Assembly (NCBI GenBank): GCA_965146665.1 | Contig: CBCTHE010000010.1 | Span: forward strand, 79,153 to 143,152 | DNA: 64,000 nt | From: Ructibacterium sp965146665 | Lineage (GTDB): Bacteria > Bacillota > Clostridia > Monoglobales > Monoglobaceae | Direction: 5' to 3' | Shown: piece after piece, positions 1 to 7,762 of the stretch | Layout: each line of letters begins with the position of its first letter | Numbering within the stretch: position 1 is the stretch's first letter | The notes under the pieces: model-generated | The model's database searches: none | What the model was told of the DNA's origin: nothing | What the model saw: only the letters and a program-made list of their open reading frames with translations | Position numbers and translations under genes: made by a program

Positions 1-7
1 TAGCCAT
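1..7 (-). CDS. rpsN: Start of 30S ribosomal protein S14 (partial)
   Basis: Only the first two codons (Met-Ala) and one further base lie in the window. A good ribosome binding site (AAGGAGGA) precedes the ATG. The assignment rests on position: in the spc operon S14 follows rplE directly, and S14 proteins often begin Met-Ala-Lys. The rest of the gene is beyond the left edge, so the identity is inferred from gene order. Confidence 0.7.
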
Positions 8-33
8 GAGCTTTCATCCTCCTTATCCGGTAC

Positions 34-570
34 TTATTTCGTAAACGGCGCACCCATCAGGCTCAGAAGCTCGCGGGCCTCCTCGTCGGTTTGCGCGGTG
101 GTTACAAAGATGATATCCATACCACGGATCTTATCGATCTTGTCGTAATCTATTTCAGGGAAGATAAGCTGTTCCTTGATACCCAGGGCATAGTTGCCGC
201 GGCCGTCAAAGGAGTTGGGGTTGATCCCTCTGAAGTCACGTACGCGGGGGAGCGCTGCATTGAACAGACGGTCCACAAACTCGTACATCTTGGAGCCTCT
301 CAGGGTAACCTTACAGCCGATGTTCATTCCTTCTCTAACTTTAAATGTCGCAACGGACTTCTTTGCCTTGGTGATCACCGCCTTCTGACCGGTGATCATG
401 CTCAGGTCGCCTGCGGCGCTCTCAACGGCTTTGGAATTCTCCCGTGCGTCACCAACGCCCATGTTAATGACGACCTTTTCCAGCTTCGGAATCTGCATTA
501 CGCTTTTGTAGCTGTACTTTTTCATCATGGCGTCTTTGATCTCTTTTGTGTACTTCTCTTCCAATCTCAT
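34..570 (-). CDS. rplE: 50S ribosomal protein L5
   Basis: This is the 178-residue L5 protein, which binds 5S rRNA in the central protuberance of the large subunit and contacts the P-site tRNA. The sequence is typical over its whole length, with the conserved opening MRLEEKYTKEIKDAMMKKY, the segment VINMGVGDARENSKAVE near residue 35, and the C-terminal IIFVTTAQTDEEARELL. It lies 28 bases downstream of rplX and 26 bases before rpsN. An AGGAGG site 11 bases upstream supports this ATG. Family and start are secure. Confidence 0.97.
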   Translation of the reverse strand: MRLEEKYTKEIKDAMMKKYSYKSVMQIPKLEKVVINMGVGDARENSKAVESAAGDLSMITGQKAVITKAKKSVATFKVREGMNIGCKVTLRGSKMYEFVDRLFNAALPRVRDFRGINPNSFDGRGNYALGIKEQLIFPEIDYDKIDKIRGMDIIFVTTAQTDEEARELLSLMGAPFTK

Positions 571-598
571 TTAGAGTGAAACCTCCTTCCTTTTCAAT

Positions 599-916
599 TT
601 AGAATGTTTCGCCGCACTTCTTGCAGTAACGGACATGGGTCCCGTCTTCCAGAACCTTGCGCCCGACTCTGCTGGGAGCGCCGCACTTGCCGCAAACATT
701 CATAACTTTGCTTGCGTAAATCGGGGTTTCCTGCTTAATGATACCACCGGACTCACCCATTCTTCTGGGCTTTTTGTGCTTGGTGGCCATGGAAACACCT
801 TCAACGATAACCATGCGCTTTTCAGGGTTTACGGACAGAACTTTGCCCTTTTTGCCCTTATCCTTACCGGACAAAACCACGACTTCATCGCCGGTTCTCA
901 CGTGCATTTTCGTCAT
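599..916 (-). CDS. rplX: 50S ribosomal protein L24
   Basis: L24 is an assembly initiator of the large subunit and binds 23S rRNA. The 105-residue protein has an N-terminal KOW motif (GDEVVVLSGKDKGKKGKVL, residues 8-26) and a C-terminal pair of CxxC motifs (CGKC and CKKC), a potential zinc knuckle found in part of the family. The reading frame is open further upstream, but the ATG at 916 has an AAGGAGG site 6-7 bases away and gives the normal family length. Upstream is an atypical gap of 452 bases to rplN that carries a tandem repeat. Confidence 0.95.
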   Translation of the reverse strand: MTKMHVRTGDEVVVLSGKDKGKKGKVLSVNPEKRMVIVEGVSMATKHKKPRRMGESGGIIKQETPIYASKVMNVCGKCGAPSRVGRKVLEDGTHVRYCKKCGETF

Positions 917-1047
917 TGTCTTTCCTCCTTTTTCAAACTTAAAAGGCCATCTATCACGCATTTCTGCGTCTGTTTATCTGAAATAACCGTCTCTTTTCAC
1001 CCGCATGGAGCCAGCCTCTGCGGAAATCTGCCGTACTGATCCCAAGG

Positions 1048-1326
1048 GCTTTTCCCGGCAAACAACCTCCATCATAAACCGGACGAGATTTGTTCGTGCA
1101 GGGATGCACCGCCAATGGGCCGACATCCTGCCTCCATCGTAAAATTTGATTGGGTTTGTTCGTGCAGGAACGCGCCGCGTATTGTACCCGGCTCTTTTCC
1201 GTCAAACACCCCCATCATAAATCGGACGAGATTTGTTCGTGCAGGGATGCACCGCCAATGGGCCGACATCCTGCCTCCATCGTAAAATTTGATTGGGTCT
1301 GTTCGTGCAGGAACACGCCGCGTATC
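1048..1326. repeat. Tandem repeat, 143-base period, inside the ribosomal operon
   Basis: Two near-identical copies, about 1048-1183 and 1191-1326, are spaced by exactly 143 bases (for example GGACGAGATT at 1081 and 1224). Each copy is itself made of two related subunits, so the 12-base word TGTTCGTGCAGG occurs four times, at 1091, 1157, 1234 and 1300. The repeat fills most of the 452-base gap between rplN and rplX, genes that normally lie tens of bases apart. Short open frames across it are repeat translations, not genes. It may be a family of dispersed chromosomal repeats, but only this locus is visible here. Confidence 0.9.
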
Positions 1327-1368
1327 GTGTATACGCAAGTATTCCGAACGGACAAAGACAACAAATTT

Positions 1369-1737
1369 TTAGAGAACTTCGGGTGCGAGGGAGAGGATCT
1401 TCATGTAATCCTTGTCTCTCAGCTCTCTTGCAACCGGGCCAAAGATACGGGTTCCTCTCGGGGTCTTGTCATCTCTGATGATAACGGCCGCGTTCTCGTC
1501 AAAACGAATCTTGGAGCCGTCAGGCCGCTTTACGCCGTTTACACTGCGGACGATAACCGCCTTGACAACGTCACCTTTTTTAACAGCACCGCCGGGCGTT
1601 GCTTTTTTAACAGAAGCGACGATCACGTCGCCAATGTTGCCGTAACGTCTGAAAGAACCGCCCATCACACGGATACAAAGAATTTCTTTTGCACCGCTGT
1701 TATCAGCGACCTTTAAAATTGTCTGCTGTTGTATCAT
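1369..1737 (-). CDS. rplN: 50S ribosomal protein L14
   Basis: L14 sits at the subunit interface and binds 23S rRNA and L19. The 122 residues match the family from end to end: MIQQQTILKVADNSGAKEI at the start, the signature CIRVMGGSFRRYGNIGDVIV, and the C-terminal IFGPVARELRDKDYMKILSL. The gene is 86 bases downstream of rpsQ, with a GGAGG ribosome binding site. The next gene, rplX, is separated by the unusual repeat-bearing spacer. Confidence 0.97.
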   Translation of the reverse strand: MIQQQTILKVADNSGAKEILCIRVMGGSFRRYGNIGDVIVASVKKATPGGAVKKGDVVKAVIVRSVNGVKRPDGSKIRFDENAAVIIRDDKTPRGTRIFGPVARELRDKDYMKILSLAPEVL

Positions 1738-1823
1738 ATCGGACTTCCTCCTATCTCACAATATATGAGATTGCCTTTGCAATCTTCTGAATGAAAGAGT
1801 CTTCTGCCAGAGGCCAAAAGCTC

Positions 1824-2081
1824 TTATTTTGCCTTCTCAACGATTTCAACCAAGCGCCATCTCTTATCCTTGGACAGGGGGCGGGTCTCCATCACTTTCA
1901 CTCTGTCGCCAACGCCGCAGACGTTGTTTTCATCATGCGCTTTCAGCTTATAGGTACGTTTCATGACCTTGCTGTAAAGTGGGTGCTTTTCATGTTCCTT
2001 GATTGCGACAACGATTGTTTTATCCATCTTATCGCTTACGACCTCGCCGATGCGGGTCTTGCGGTAATTACGATCACTCAT
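1824..2081 (-). CDS. rpsQ: 30S ribosomal protein S17
   Basis: S17 is a primary 16S rRNA-binding protein with an OB fold. The 85-residue product has the standard motifs RKTRIGEVVSDKMDKTIVV near the start and GDRVKVMETRPLSKDKRWR in the middle. It follows rpmC by 12 bases and has an AGGAGG ribosome binding site, in canonical S10-operon order. Confidence 0.96.
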   Translation of the reverse strand: MSDRNYRKTRIGEVVSDKMDKTIVVAIKEHEKHPLYSKVMKRTYKLKAHDENNVCGVGDRVKVMETRPLSKDKRWRLVEIVEKAK

Positions 2082-2093
2082 TTATTACACCTC

Positions 2094-2306
2094 CTACGCA
2101 TTCACGCTTGTGTTGATCCCAAGCTCTTTTTCTTTGAGCACGGTTTTAACCCTTGCGATGTCCTTTTTGACGCTAGCAATTCTTACGGGATTATCCAGCT
2201 GGTTGGTAGCGTTCTGGAAACGAAGGTTAAAAAGCTCTTCCTTTAAGTCCTTGATTTTATCCTCAAGCTCCTGCGTTGAAAGGTCTCTTATATCCTGAAT
2301 TTTCAT
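2094..2306 (-). CDS. rpmC: 50S ribosomal protein L29
   Basis: L29 is a small helical hairpin protein near the polypeptide exit tunnel. The 70 residues show the family pattern: MKIQDIRDLSTQELEDKI, the LFNLRFQNATNQLDNPVRI core, then VKKDIARVKTVLKEKE. Its ATG overlaps the rplP stop codon (TAATG), which suggests translational coupling. Confidence 0.96.
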   Translation of the reverse strand: MKIQDIRDLSTQELEDKIKDLKEELFNLRFQNATNQLDNPVRIASVKKDIARVKTVLKEKELGINTSVNA

Positions 2307-2737
2307 TAACTATCACCTTCCGTTTCTTGGTCAGCCTTTCTGACAAACTTACACTTAAGCGGAAGCTTATGCATAGCAAGACGCAGTGCCTCACGCGCCA
2401 CTTCCTCACTCACGCCGCCGATTTCAAACATAACTCTGCCGGGTTTCACAACTGCAACCCAGTACTCGGGAGAACCCTTACCGCTACCCATACGGGTCTC
2501 AGCGGGCTTCGCAGTAACAGGCTTGTCAGGGAAGATCTTGATCCAGACCTGTCCGCCTCTCTTGGTATAACGGGTCATGGCAACACGGGCAGCCTCAATC
2601 TGGTTGCTGGTAACCCATGCCGGCGCCAGCGCCTGCAGGCCGTATTCACCGTAAACCACCTTGTTACCGCGGTGTGCAGCGCCTTTCATTCTGCCGCGCT
2701 GTACTTTTCTACGTTTAACTCTCTTCGGTGATAACAT
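2306..2737 (-). CDS. rplP: 50S ribosomal protein L16
   Basis: L16 organises the A-site tRNA contact region of the large subunit. I place the start at MLSPKRVKRRKVQRGRMKG, which gives 143 residues. The frame remains open for 34 codons upstream, but those overlap rpsC and do not match the family. The chosen ATG overlaps the rpsC stop codon by one base (TAATG), as the rplP stop does with rpmC, so the three genes look translationally coupled. The conserved segment MGSGKGSPEYWVAVVKPGRV is present. Confidence 0.96.
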   Translation of the reverse strand: MLSPKRVKRRKVQRGRMKGAAHRGNKVVYGEYGLQALAPAWVTSNQIEAARVAMTRYTKRGGQVWIKIFPDKPVTAKPAETRMGSGKGSPEYWVAVVKPGRVMFEIGGVSEEVAREALRLAMHKLPLKCKFVRKADQETEGDS

Positions 2738-3438
2738 TATCTTCTGCCTCCTTCTCTGCGTCTGGGAGCAGGTCTTCTCTCCTCGGTTCTGGAAGCGGCA
2801 TTTTTGTTTTCGGCCAGGATCTCGCCTTTGTAGATCCAAACCTTGACACCCAGCTTACCGTAGGTGGTGTTCGCTTCGGTAAAGCCATAGTCAATATCCG
2901 CTCTGAGGGTCTGAAGCGGGATGGTTCCCTCGTGGTACTGCTCAACTCTCGCGATTTCGGCGCCGCCGACACGTCCGGACACGCAGGTCTTGATCCCCTT
3001 CGCGCCCATCTTCATGGTACGGCCCATACACTGTTTCATCGCCTTTCTGAAAGAGATACGTCTCTCCAGCTGTGATGCGATATTCTCAGCGACCAGCTGT
3101 GCGCTCATATCCGGAACTCTGACCTCAATCACGTTCAGGATAATGGTCTTGCCGGTCATTTTCTCCAGCTCTTTCTTGAGCTTATCAATCTCGCTGCCGC
3201 CCTTGCCGATGACGATACCAGGCTTACCGGCGTGGATGGAAATACGGATTTTATTTGCAAATTTCTCGATCTCAATTCTGTCTACTCCGGCCGGGAATAA
3301 TTTCTTCTTGAGGAAAACTCTGAGGTTATAGTCCTCTACGAGACTGTCGCCGAAGCTCTTTTTGTCAGCAAACCAACGGGAATCCCAGTCCTTGATGATA
3401 CCAACTCTGAGACCATGTGGATTAACTTTCTGACCCAT
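2737..3438 (-). CDS. rpsC: 30S ribosomal protein S3
   Basis: S3 lies at the mRNA entry tunnel and contributes to ribosomal helicase activity. The 233 residues start MGQKVNPHGLRVGIIKDWDS. A KH domain with the loop GKPGIVIGKGGSEIDKLKKE lies near residues 70-90, followed by the S3 C-terminal domain around residues 120-205. The basic C-terminal tail is rich in Arg. The gene lies 17 bases downstream of rplV and is joined to rplP by a TAATG overlap. Confidence 0.97.
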   Translation of the reverse strand: MGQKVNPHGLRVGIIKDWDSRWFADKKSFGDSLVEDYNLRVFLKKKLFPAGVDRIEIEKFANKIRISIHAGKPGIVIGKGGSEIDKLKKELEKMTGKTIILNVIEVRVPDMSAQLVAENIASQLERRISFRKAMKQCMGRTMKMGAKGIKTCVSGRVGGAEIARVEQYHEGTIPLQTLRADIDYGFTEANTTYGKLGVKVWIYKGEILAENKNAASRTEERRPAPRRREGGRR

Positions 3439-3455
3439 ACTTTTTACCTCCTATC

Positions 3456-3791
3456 TTATTCCTTCTCCCGAAGTTTTAAAGTGATGTGACTTGTCTTTTT
3501 ATTGATTCTGAACGCGCGTCCCTGCGCTCTGGCCTGGACTCTCTTCAGAGTGGGGCCCTGGTCCGCATACACTTCAGCAACGTAGAGGTTCTCCACATTC
3601 ATCTTGTGGTTGTTCTCCGCATTTGCCACCGCGGACTTGAGCAGCTTCTCAACGACGGGGCTTGCAGCCTTGGGGGTATTTCTCAAAATACCGATCGCTT
3701 CGCCAACAGACTTGTTTCTGATCAGGTCGATGACAATGCGGACTTTTCTGGGCGCAATGCGCACGTGCGTAACTTTTGCTACTGCTTCCAT
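3456..3791 (-). CDS. rplV: 50S ribosomal protein L22
   Basis: L22 lines the polypeptide exit tunnel. The core VRIAPRKVRIVIDLIRNKSV and the C-terminal GRAFRINKKTSHITL are diagnostic. Two starts are possible. The ATG at 3791 (111 residues, normal length, beginning MEAVAKVTHV) has AAAGGAG 11 bases away. An ATG at 3812 adds seven residues and also has a GAGGA site about nine bases upstream. I prefer the shorter form because of family length. Confidence 0.94.
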   Translation of the reverse strand: MEAVAKVTHVRIAPRKVRIVIDLIRNKSVGEAIGILRNTPKAASPVVEKLLKSAVANAENNHKMNVENLYVAEVYADQGPTLKRVQARAQGRAFRINKKTSHITLKLREKE

Positions 3792-3834
3792 GTTCTGTGC
3801 AGCTCCTTTCATCTATCTAATTCCTCAGCGCTGA

Positions 3835-4107
3835 TTATCTGGATGTTTTCGCGCCGGCATGACCTCTGTACGTTCTGGTGGGGGCGAACTCGCCGAGCTT
3901 GTGGCCGACCATATCCTCGCTCACATAAACCGGAACATGCTTTCTTCCATCATAAACCGCAATGGTATGTCCAACCATATCCGGGAATATAGTAGAAGCT
4001 CTTGACCAGGTCTTTAAAACGGTTTTCTCGTTCTTTTCGTTCATAGCGACGATTCTGGCGAGCAGCTTCGCATCGACGAAAGGTCCCTTTTTAATACTTC
4101 TTCCCAT
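3835..4107 (-). CDS. rpsS: 30S ribosomal protein S19
   Basis: S19 forms a complex with S13 in the head of the small subunit. The 90 residues read MGRSIKKGPFVDAKLL at the start and contain the signature VGHKLGEFAPTRTYRGH near the end, which matches the family fully. It follows rplB by 12 bases. Confidence 0.97.
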   Translation of the reverse strand: MGRSIKKGPFVDAKLLARIVAMNEKNEKTVLKTWSRASTIFPDMVGHTIAVYDGRKHVPVYVSEDMVGHKLGEFAPTRTYRGHAGAKTSR

Positions 4108-4119
4108 TTGATTCCCTCC

Positions 4120-4953
4120 TTACTTACTGTTACGTCTCTTAACAATGAATTTGTTTGACTTCTTCTTCTTGTCTCTGGTCTTGTAACCCAGCGCAGGCTT
4201 ACCCCAGGGAGTAACAGGGCTCGGCATACCGATCGGGGACTTACCTTCACCACCACCGTGCGGATGGTCGTTCGGGTTCATGACAACACCGCGGACGGTC
4301 GGTCTGAAGCCCATGTGGCGCTTTCTTCCGGCCTTACCGATGCTGATGTTGGAATAATCTGTGTTTCCGACCTGGCCGATGGTAGCACGGCAGTTCAGGC
4401 GGATCATACGCACCTCACCGGAGGGCAGTCTCAGCTGTGCATAGCCGTTCTCCTTTGCCAGGAGCTGCGCGGTGGTTCCGGCGGAACGGACCAGCTGGCC
4501 GCCCTTTCCGGGGTTCATCTCAATGTTGTAAACCAGCGTACCGACGGGGATATCCTTGAGCTCCATCGCGTTGCCCGGCTTGATATCCGCACCCTCGCCG
4601 GAGACGACCACGTCGCCCTTTTTCAGGCCCAGGGGCGCGACAATGTAAGTCTTTACGCCGTCTTCGTACTCAATCAGCGCGATGTTCGCGCTTCTGTTGG
4701 GATCATACTCAATGGAGAGGACTGTGGCGTTCATGCCGTCCTTGTATCTCTTAAAGTCGATCACTCTGTATTTTCTCTTGGTGCCGCAGCCGCGGTGCCG
4801 GACGGTGATTCTACCCTGTGCGTTGCGTCCCGCCTTACTGGAAAGGGGACGAAGAAGAGATTTTTCAGGAGCGACCTTATCGATCTCTTCAAAGGTGGAA
4901 ACCGTCATGTGACGCCGGGACGGGGTCGTAGGCTTATATTTTTTAATACCCAT
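4120..4953 (-). CDS. rplB: 50S ribosomal protein L2
   Basis: L2 is a primary 23S rRNA-binding protein required for subunit joining and for peptidyl-transferase centre integrity. The 277-residue length is standard. Motifs include KPTTPSRRHMTVSTFEEI at the N-terminus, RHRGCGTKRKYRVIDFKR near residue 55, and the family signature around residues 220-235 (VVMNPNDHPHGGGEGKSPIG), which contains the conserved histidines. The Lys/Arg-rich C-terminus is typical. Confidence 0.98.
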   Translation of the reverse strand: MGIKKYKPTTPSRRHMTVSTFEEIDKVAPEKSLLRPLSSKAGRNAQGRITVRHRGCGTKRKYRVIDFKRYKDGMNATVLSIEYDPNRSANIALIEYEDGVKTYIVAPLGLKKGDVVVSGEGADIKPGNAMELKDIPVGTLVYNIEMNPGKGGQLVRSAGTTAQLLAKENGYAQLRLPSGEVRMIRLNCRATIGQVGNTDYSNISIGKAGRKRHMGFRPTVRGVVMNPNDHPHGGGEGKSPIGMPSPVTPWGKPALGYKTRDKKKKSNKFIVKRRNSK

Positions 4954-4995
4954 TTTTCAATCTCCTTATCTGCAAAATTTTTGAAAGGCAGACGA

Positions 4996-5280
4996 TTAAG
5001 CCTCAAACAGTTCGATGGTTTTGCTTCCCTCTTTGAGCTTAACAACAGCTTTCTTCCAGTCAGCACGCTTACCGGTGAAAACGCCCTGTCTCTTGGGCTT
5101 GCCGATATAGTTGATGGTGGTGACTTTCTCGACCTCTACCTTGAAGATCTCCTCAACCGCTTTCTTGATTTCGATCTTGTTGGCGCCTTTCGCGACCTCA
5201 AAGGTGTACTTCCGGTCCGCGACCTGGTCCATACTCTGTTCTGTGATAATCGGTTTTCTGATAATATCGTGAGCCAGCAT
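4996..5280 (-). CDS. rplW: 50S ribosomal protein L23
   Basis: L23 surrounds the exit tunnel and docks trigger factor and SRP. The 94 residues include IIRKPIITEQSMDQVADRKY and the C-terminal KRADWKKAVVKLKEGSK. Its ATG overlaps the rplD stop codon by one base (TAATG), suggesting coupled translation. Confidence 0.96.
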   Translation of the reverse strand: MLAHDIIRKPIITEQSMDQVADRKYTFEVAKGANKIEIKKAVEEIFKVEVEKVTTINYIGKPKRQGVFTGKRADWKKAVVKLKEGSKTIELFEA

Positions 5281-5903
5281 TATGCGTACACCTCCTCAAG
5301 TTTCGCTACGGCATCCTTCAAAATGATGCATTTGCTGTGATTTAAAACCTCATAGGTGTTGATGGAGCCCACATAGGTGGTGTCAACGCCCTTGATGTTT
5401 CTCGCGGAGAGAACAATGTTTTTGTCATTCTCCGGCAGGACGATCAGCGCTTTTTCATTTACGTTCAGATTCTTCAGCAGGCTGACCACCTGTTTGGTCT
5501 TGATCTCATCGCAGGAAAAACTGTCCAAAACAATGACCTCGTTTTCCTGAACCTTGGAAGACAGCGCGGATTTCAGCGCCAGGCGTCTTACCTTTTTGTT
5601 CAGGGTGTATCTGTAGTCACGGGGCTTGGGGCCAAGGGCTACGCCGCCGCCGACCCACTGAGGAGCACGGATGCTTCCCTGACGGGCCCGGCCGGTACCC
5701 TTCTGTCTCCAGGGCTTGATGCCGCCGCCGCGAACCTCGGTCCGGGTTTTGGTGCTCTGGGTGCCCTGTCTCTGATTGGCTAAGTAGTTCACAACTACTT
5801 CGTGCATGACATCGGGGCGAACCTCTGCGCCAAACACGTTTTCATTCAAATCCATACTGCCGACGACTTTACCGTCAACATTATAAATATCTACTGTAGG
5901 CAT
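5280..5903 (-). CDS. rplD: 50S ribosomal protein L4
   Basis: L4 binds 23S rRNA and extends a loop into the exit tunnel. In E. coli it also represses the S10 operon. The 207 residues show the tunnel-loop segment EVRGGGIKPWRQKGTGRARQ (about residues 58-77), then SIRAPQWVGGGVALGPKPRD. It is joined to rplW by a TAATG overlap and sits 27 bases after rplC. Confidence 0.97.
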   Translation of the reverse strand: MPTVDIYNVDGKVVGSMDLNENVFGAEVRPDVMHEVVVNYLANQRQGTQSTKTRTEVRGGGIKPWRQKGTGRARQGSIRAPQWVGGGVALGPKPRDYRYTLNKKVRRLALKSALSSKVQENEVIVLDSFSCDEIKTKQVVSLLKNLNVNEKALIVLPENDKNIVLSARNIKGVDTTYVGSINTYEVLNHSKCIILKDAVAKLEEVYA

Positions 5904-5930
5904 TCTCTATTTCCTCCTCTCTCTGTGGCC

Positions 5931-6566
5931 TTAGGCTTCTGCCTTGACTGCGTTTTTCACAACCAGCAATCCGCCCTTAGGTCCGGGAACCGAACCTTTC
6001 ACCAACAGAAGATTGCGTTCTTTATCAACTTTCACCAGGTCAAGGTTCTGGATGGTGACCGTGTCCACACCGTAGTGGCCGGGCAGCTTTTTGCCCTTGA
6101 ACACACGGGAGGGGTCGGAACACGCGCCCAGGGAACCGGGGCCTCTGTGATAGTGGGAACCGTGGGTCATCGGACCGCGGTGGGTGCCCCATCTCTTGAT
6201 GGTGCCGGCGTAACCGTGACCTTTGCTGGTTCCGGTAACATCGAGCACGTCGCCGTCCGCGAACTGCTCCACGGTCAGCACGTCGCCGGCATTGAGCTCA
6301 GCGGCGTTGTCCAGCTTGAATTCCTTCAGATACTTTTTCACCGGAACGCCGGCCTTTGCGAAATGGCCTTTTTCCGGCTTGTTGGAACGGTTTTCCTTCT
6401 TGTCCGCGAAACCGATCTGAACAGCGCAGTAGCCGTCCACCTCAGCGGTTTTTTTCTGGACAACAGGACAAGGACCAGCCTCGATTACCGTAACGGGAAC
6501 CAGATTGCCGTCCTCTGTGAAGATCTGGGTCATGCCAATTTTCTTACCCAAGATTGCCTTTTTCAT
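5931..6566 (-). CDS. rplC: 50S ribosomal protein L3
   Basis: L3 is an early-assembly 23S rRNA-binding protein near the peptidyl-transferase centre. The 211 residues start MKKAILGKKIGMTQIFTEDG and carry the signature region around RWGTHRGPMTHGSHYHRGPG, where the conserved Gly/His loop lies. The spacer to rpsJ upstream is 191 bases, GC-rich and longer than usual, and I see no gene in it. Confidence 0.97.
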   Translation of the reverse strand: MKKAILGKKIGMTQIFTEDGNLVPVTVIEAGPCPVVQKKTAEVDGYCAVQIGFADKKENRSNKPEKGHFAKAGVPVKKYLKEFKLDNAAELNAGDVLTVEQFADGDVLDVTGTSKGHGYAGTIKRWGTHRGPMTHGSHYHRGPGSLGACSDPSRVFKGKKLPGHYGVDTVTIQNLDLVKVDKERNLLLVKGSVPGPKGGLLVVKNAVKAEA

Positions 6567-6757
6567 TTTTCTTTCCTCCTGTTTACACAGGCATTGGTTC
6601 CGGCGGAACTTACCTGCGGGTTATTGGTTGACCGCGCGCCTGCCCGGCCAACATGACCAAAATAATTATTTTACTGTTTGAGCTCCCTGTGTCAGGGAAT
6701 TTTCCGCCGGGCCATTGGGTGCCCGCGGGCCGCACACGCCGTCAGGCGCGCTCTGGA

Positions 6758-7066
6758 CTAGATCTTGAGTTCAATATCAACGCCTGCGGGCAGGTCCAGA
6801 TGCTTCAGAGCCTCGATGGTTTTATTGGTGGGACCCAATACATCGATCAGTCTCTTGTGGGTTCTCATCTCGAACTGCTCACGGCTGTCCTTGTACTTAT
6901 GGACCGCTCTTAAGATGGTTACGACCTCTTTTCTGGTCGGAAGCGGGATCGGGCCGGAAACCTTGGATCCTGTTCTCTTCGCAGTCTCCACAATCTTAGC
7001 GGCGCTCTGGTCGATAAGGTTGTGATCATAAGCCTTTAATCTAATTCTGATTTTTTCTGCTGCCAT
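6758..7066 (-). CDS. rpsJ: 30S ribosomal protein S10 (NusE)
   Basis: S10 is a 30S head protein and, as NusE, a transcription antitermination factor that contacts NusB and NusG. The 102 residues are typical, starting MAAEKIRIRLKAYDHNLIDQ and containing VSGPIPLPTRKEVVTILRAVHKYKD and REQFEMRTHKRLIDV. It is the first gene of the operon and is preceded by a leader of about 300 bases and a consensus promoter. Confidence 0.98.
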   Translation of the reverse strand: MAAEKIRIRLKAYDHNLIDQSAAKIVETAKRTGSKVSGPIPLPTRKEVVTILRAVHKYKDSREQFEMRTHKRLIDVLGPTNKTIEALKHLDLPAGVDIELKI

Positions 7067-7376
7067 GCTATACCCTCCTTGAGATAAATAAGTTTACACC
7101 GTGCCGGGCGTTTCGCACGAGCTTAAAATGAAACCCGAATCCGACAAGTCCTCCGAATGGGACAACGGCTTCGGGACGTACAGACGCAACATGACCGCAC
7201 CACGATATCAGCATACTACCGCAGGGGGCATGGTTTCTCTGTATTCGCAATAGAAAGTGTGACCTTTCCGCCCGTTTTTCTTAAACCGGACAATCTCCTC
7301 CGAAATTTCCAAAAGCGCCGCATTCACGGCCTTCTGCCACCTCCGGAATCATCGTATGTCTTTGTCACGCCTAAAC

Positions 7377-7405
7377 ATTATACTACGGGTGACAAGTTGT
7401 GTCAA
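7377..7405 (-). promoter_or_regulatory. Sigma-A promoter of the S10 operon
   Basis: On the minus strand a perfect -35 box TTGACA (7405-7400) and a perfect -10 box TATAAT (7382-7377) are separated by 17 bases. Transcription should start near 7370, about 305 bases before the rpsJ ATG. This gives a long 5' leader in which autogenous control could act. No other gene lies between. Confidence 0.9.
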
Positions 7406-7762
7406 GTTTTTTTTTCTGATTTTCCGCGTGTTTTCGGGGTTTCGCGAACTTTTGTCAATTTTGGACAGTTTGGGAATTTAAATCCGGGGTTTGATAGGAA
7501 TTTTGTACATATATACAAAATTTTGCGGTTAAATTTGTGGAACCTGCGGCGGCATACCAGATTTTGTGGTTTGGCGGTTCGAGACTATGGGTCCGGCCCT
7601 GCGGGCCGGACCTTTGCCGGATAAGTTTTTTCTAAATAGGAAAGAAAACTCCGTATTCTCTCCACATGTGCAGAAGCCTTTAAAGCGCGGGCGTTATAAA
7701 CACAGCAAAATTAAAAAATAAAAGTTTCAATACAGAGCCGGAGAAAATTAAAAACGCATTTT
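7406..7762. other. Gene-free spacer with GC-rich hairpin at 7590-7612
   Basis: Between the S10 promoter and the araC-like stop codon I see no gene. The only clear structure is a perfect 10-base inverted repeat (GGTCCGGCCC, three-base loop, GGGCCGGACC) at 7590-7612. No T-run follows immediately on either strand. There is a T6 run 13 bases downstream on the plus strand, so a conventional terminator is doubtful. The remainder is A/T-rich. Confidence 0.6.

Noticed and set aside
1150..1716. Open frame of 188 codons on the plus strand across the rplN region
   Set aside because: It is antisense to rplN and to the tandem repeat, has no ribosome binding site, and the rplN frame on the other strand is certain.
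7590..7612. Terminator of the AraC regulator gene
   Set aside because: The hairpin is perfect, but on the minus strand it is followed by mixed sequence without a T-run, and the plus-strand T-run is 13 bases away with no gene to terminate.
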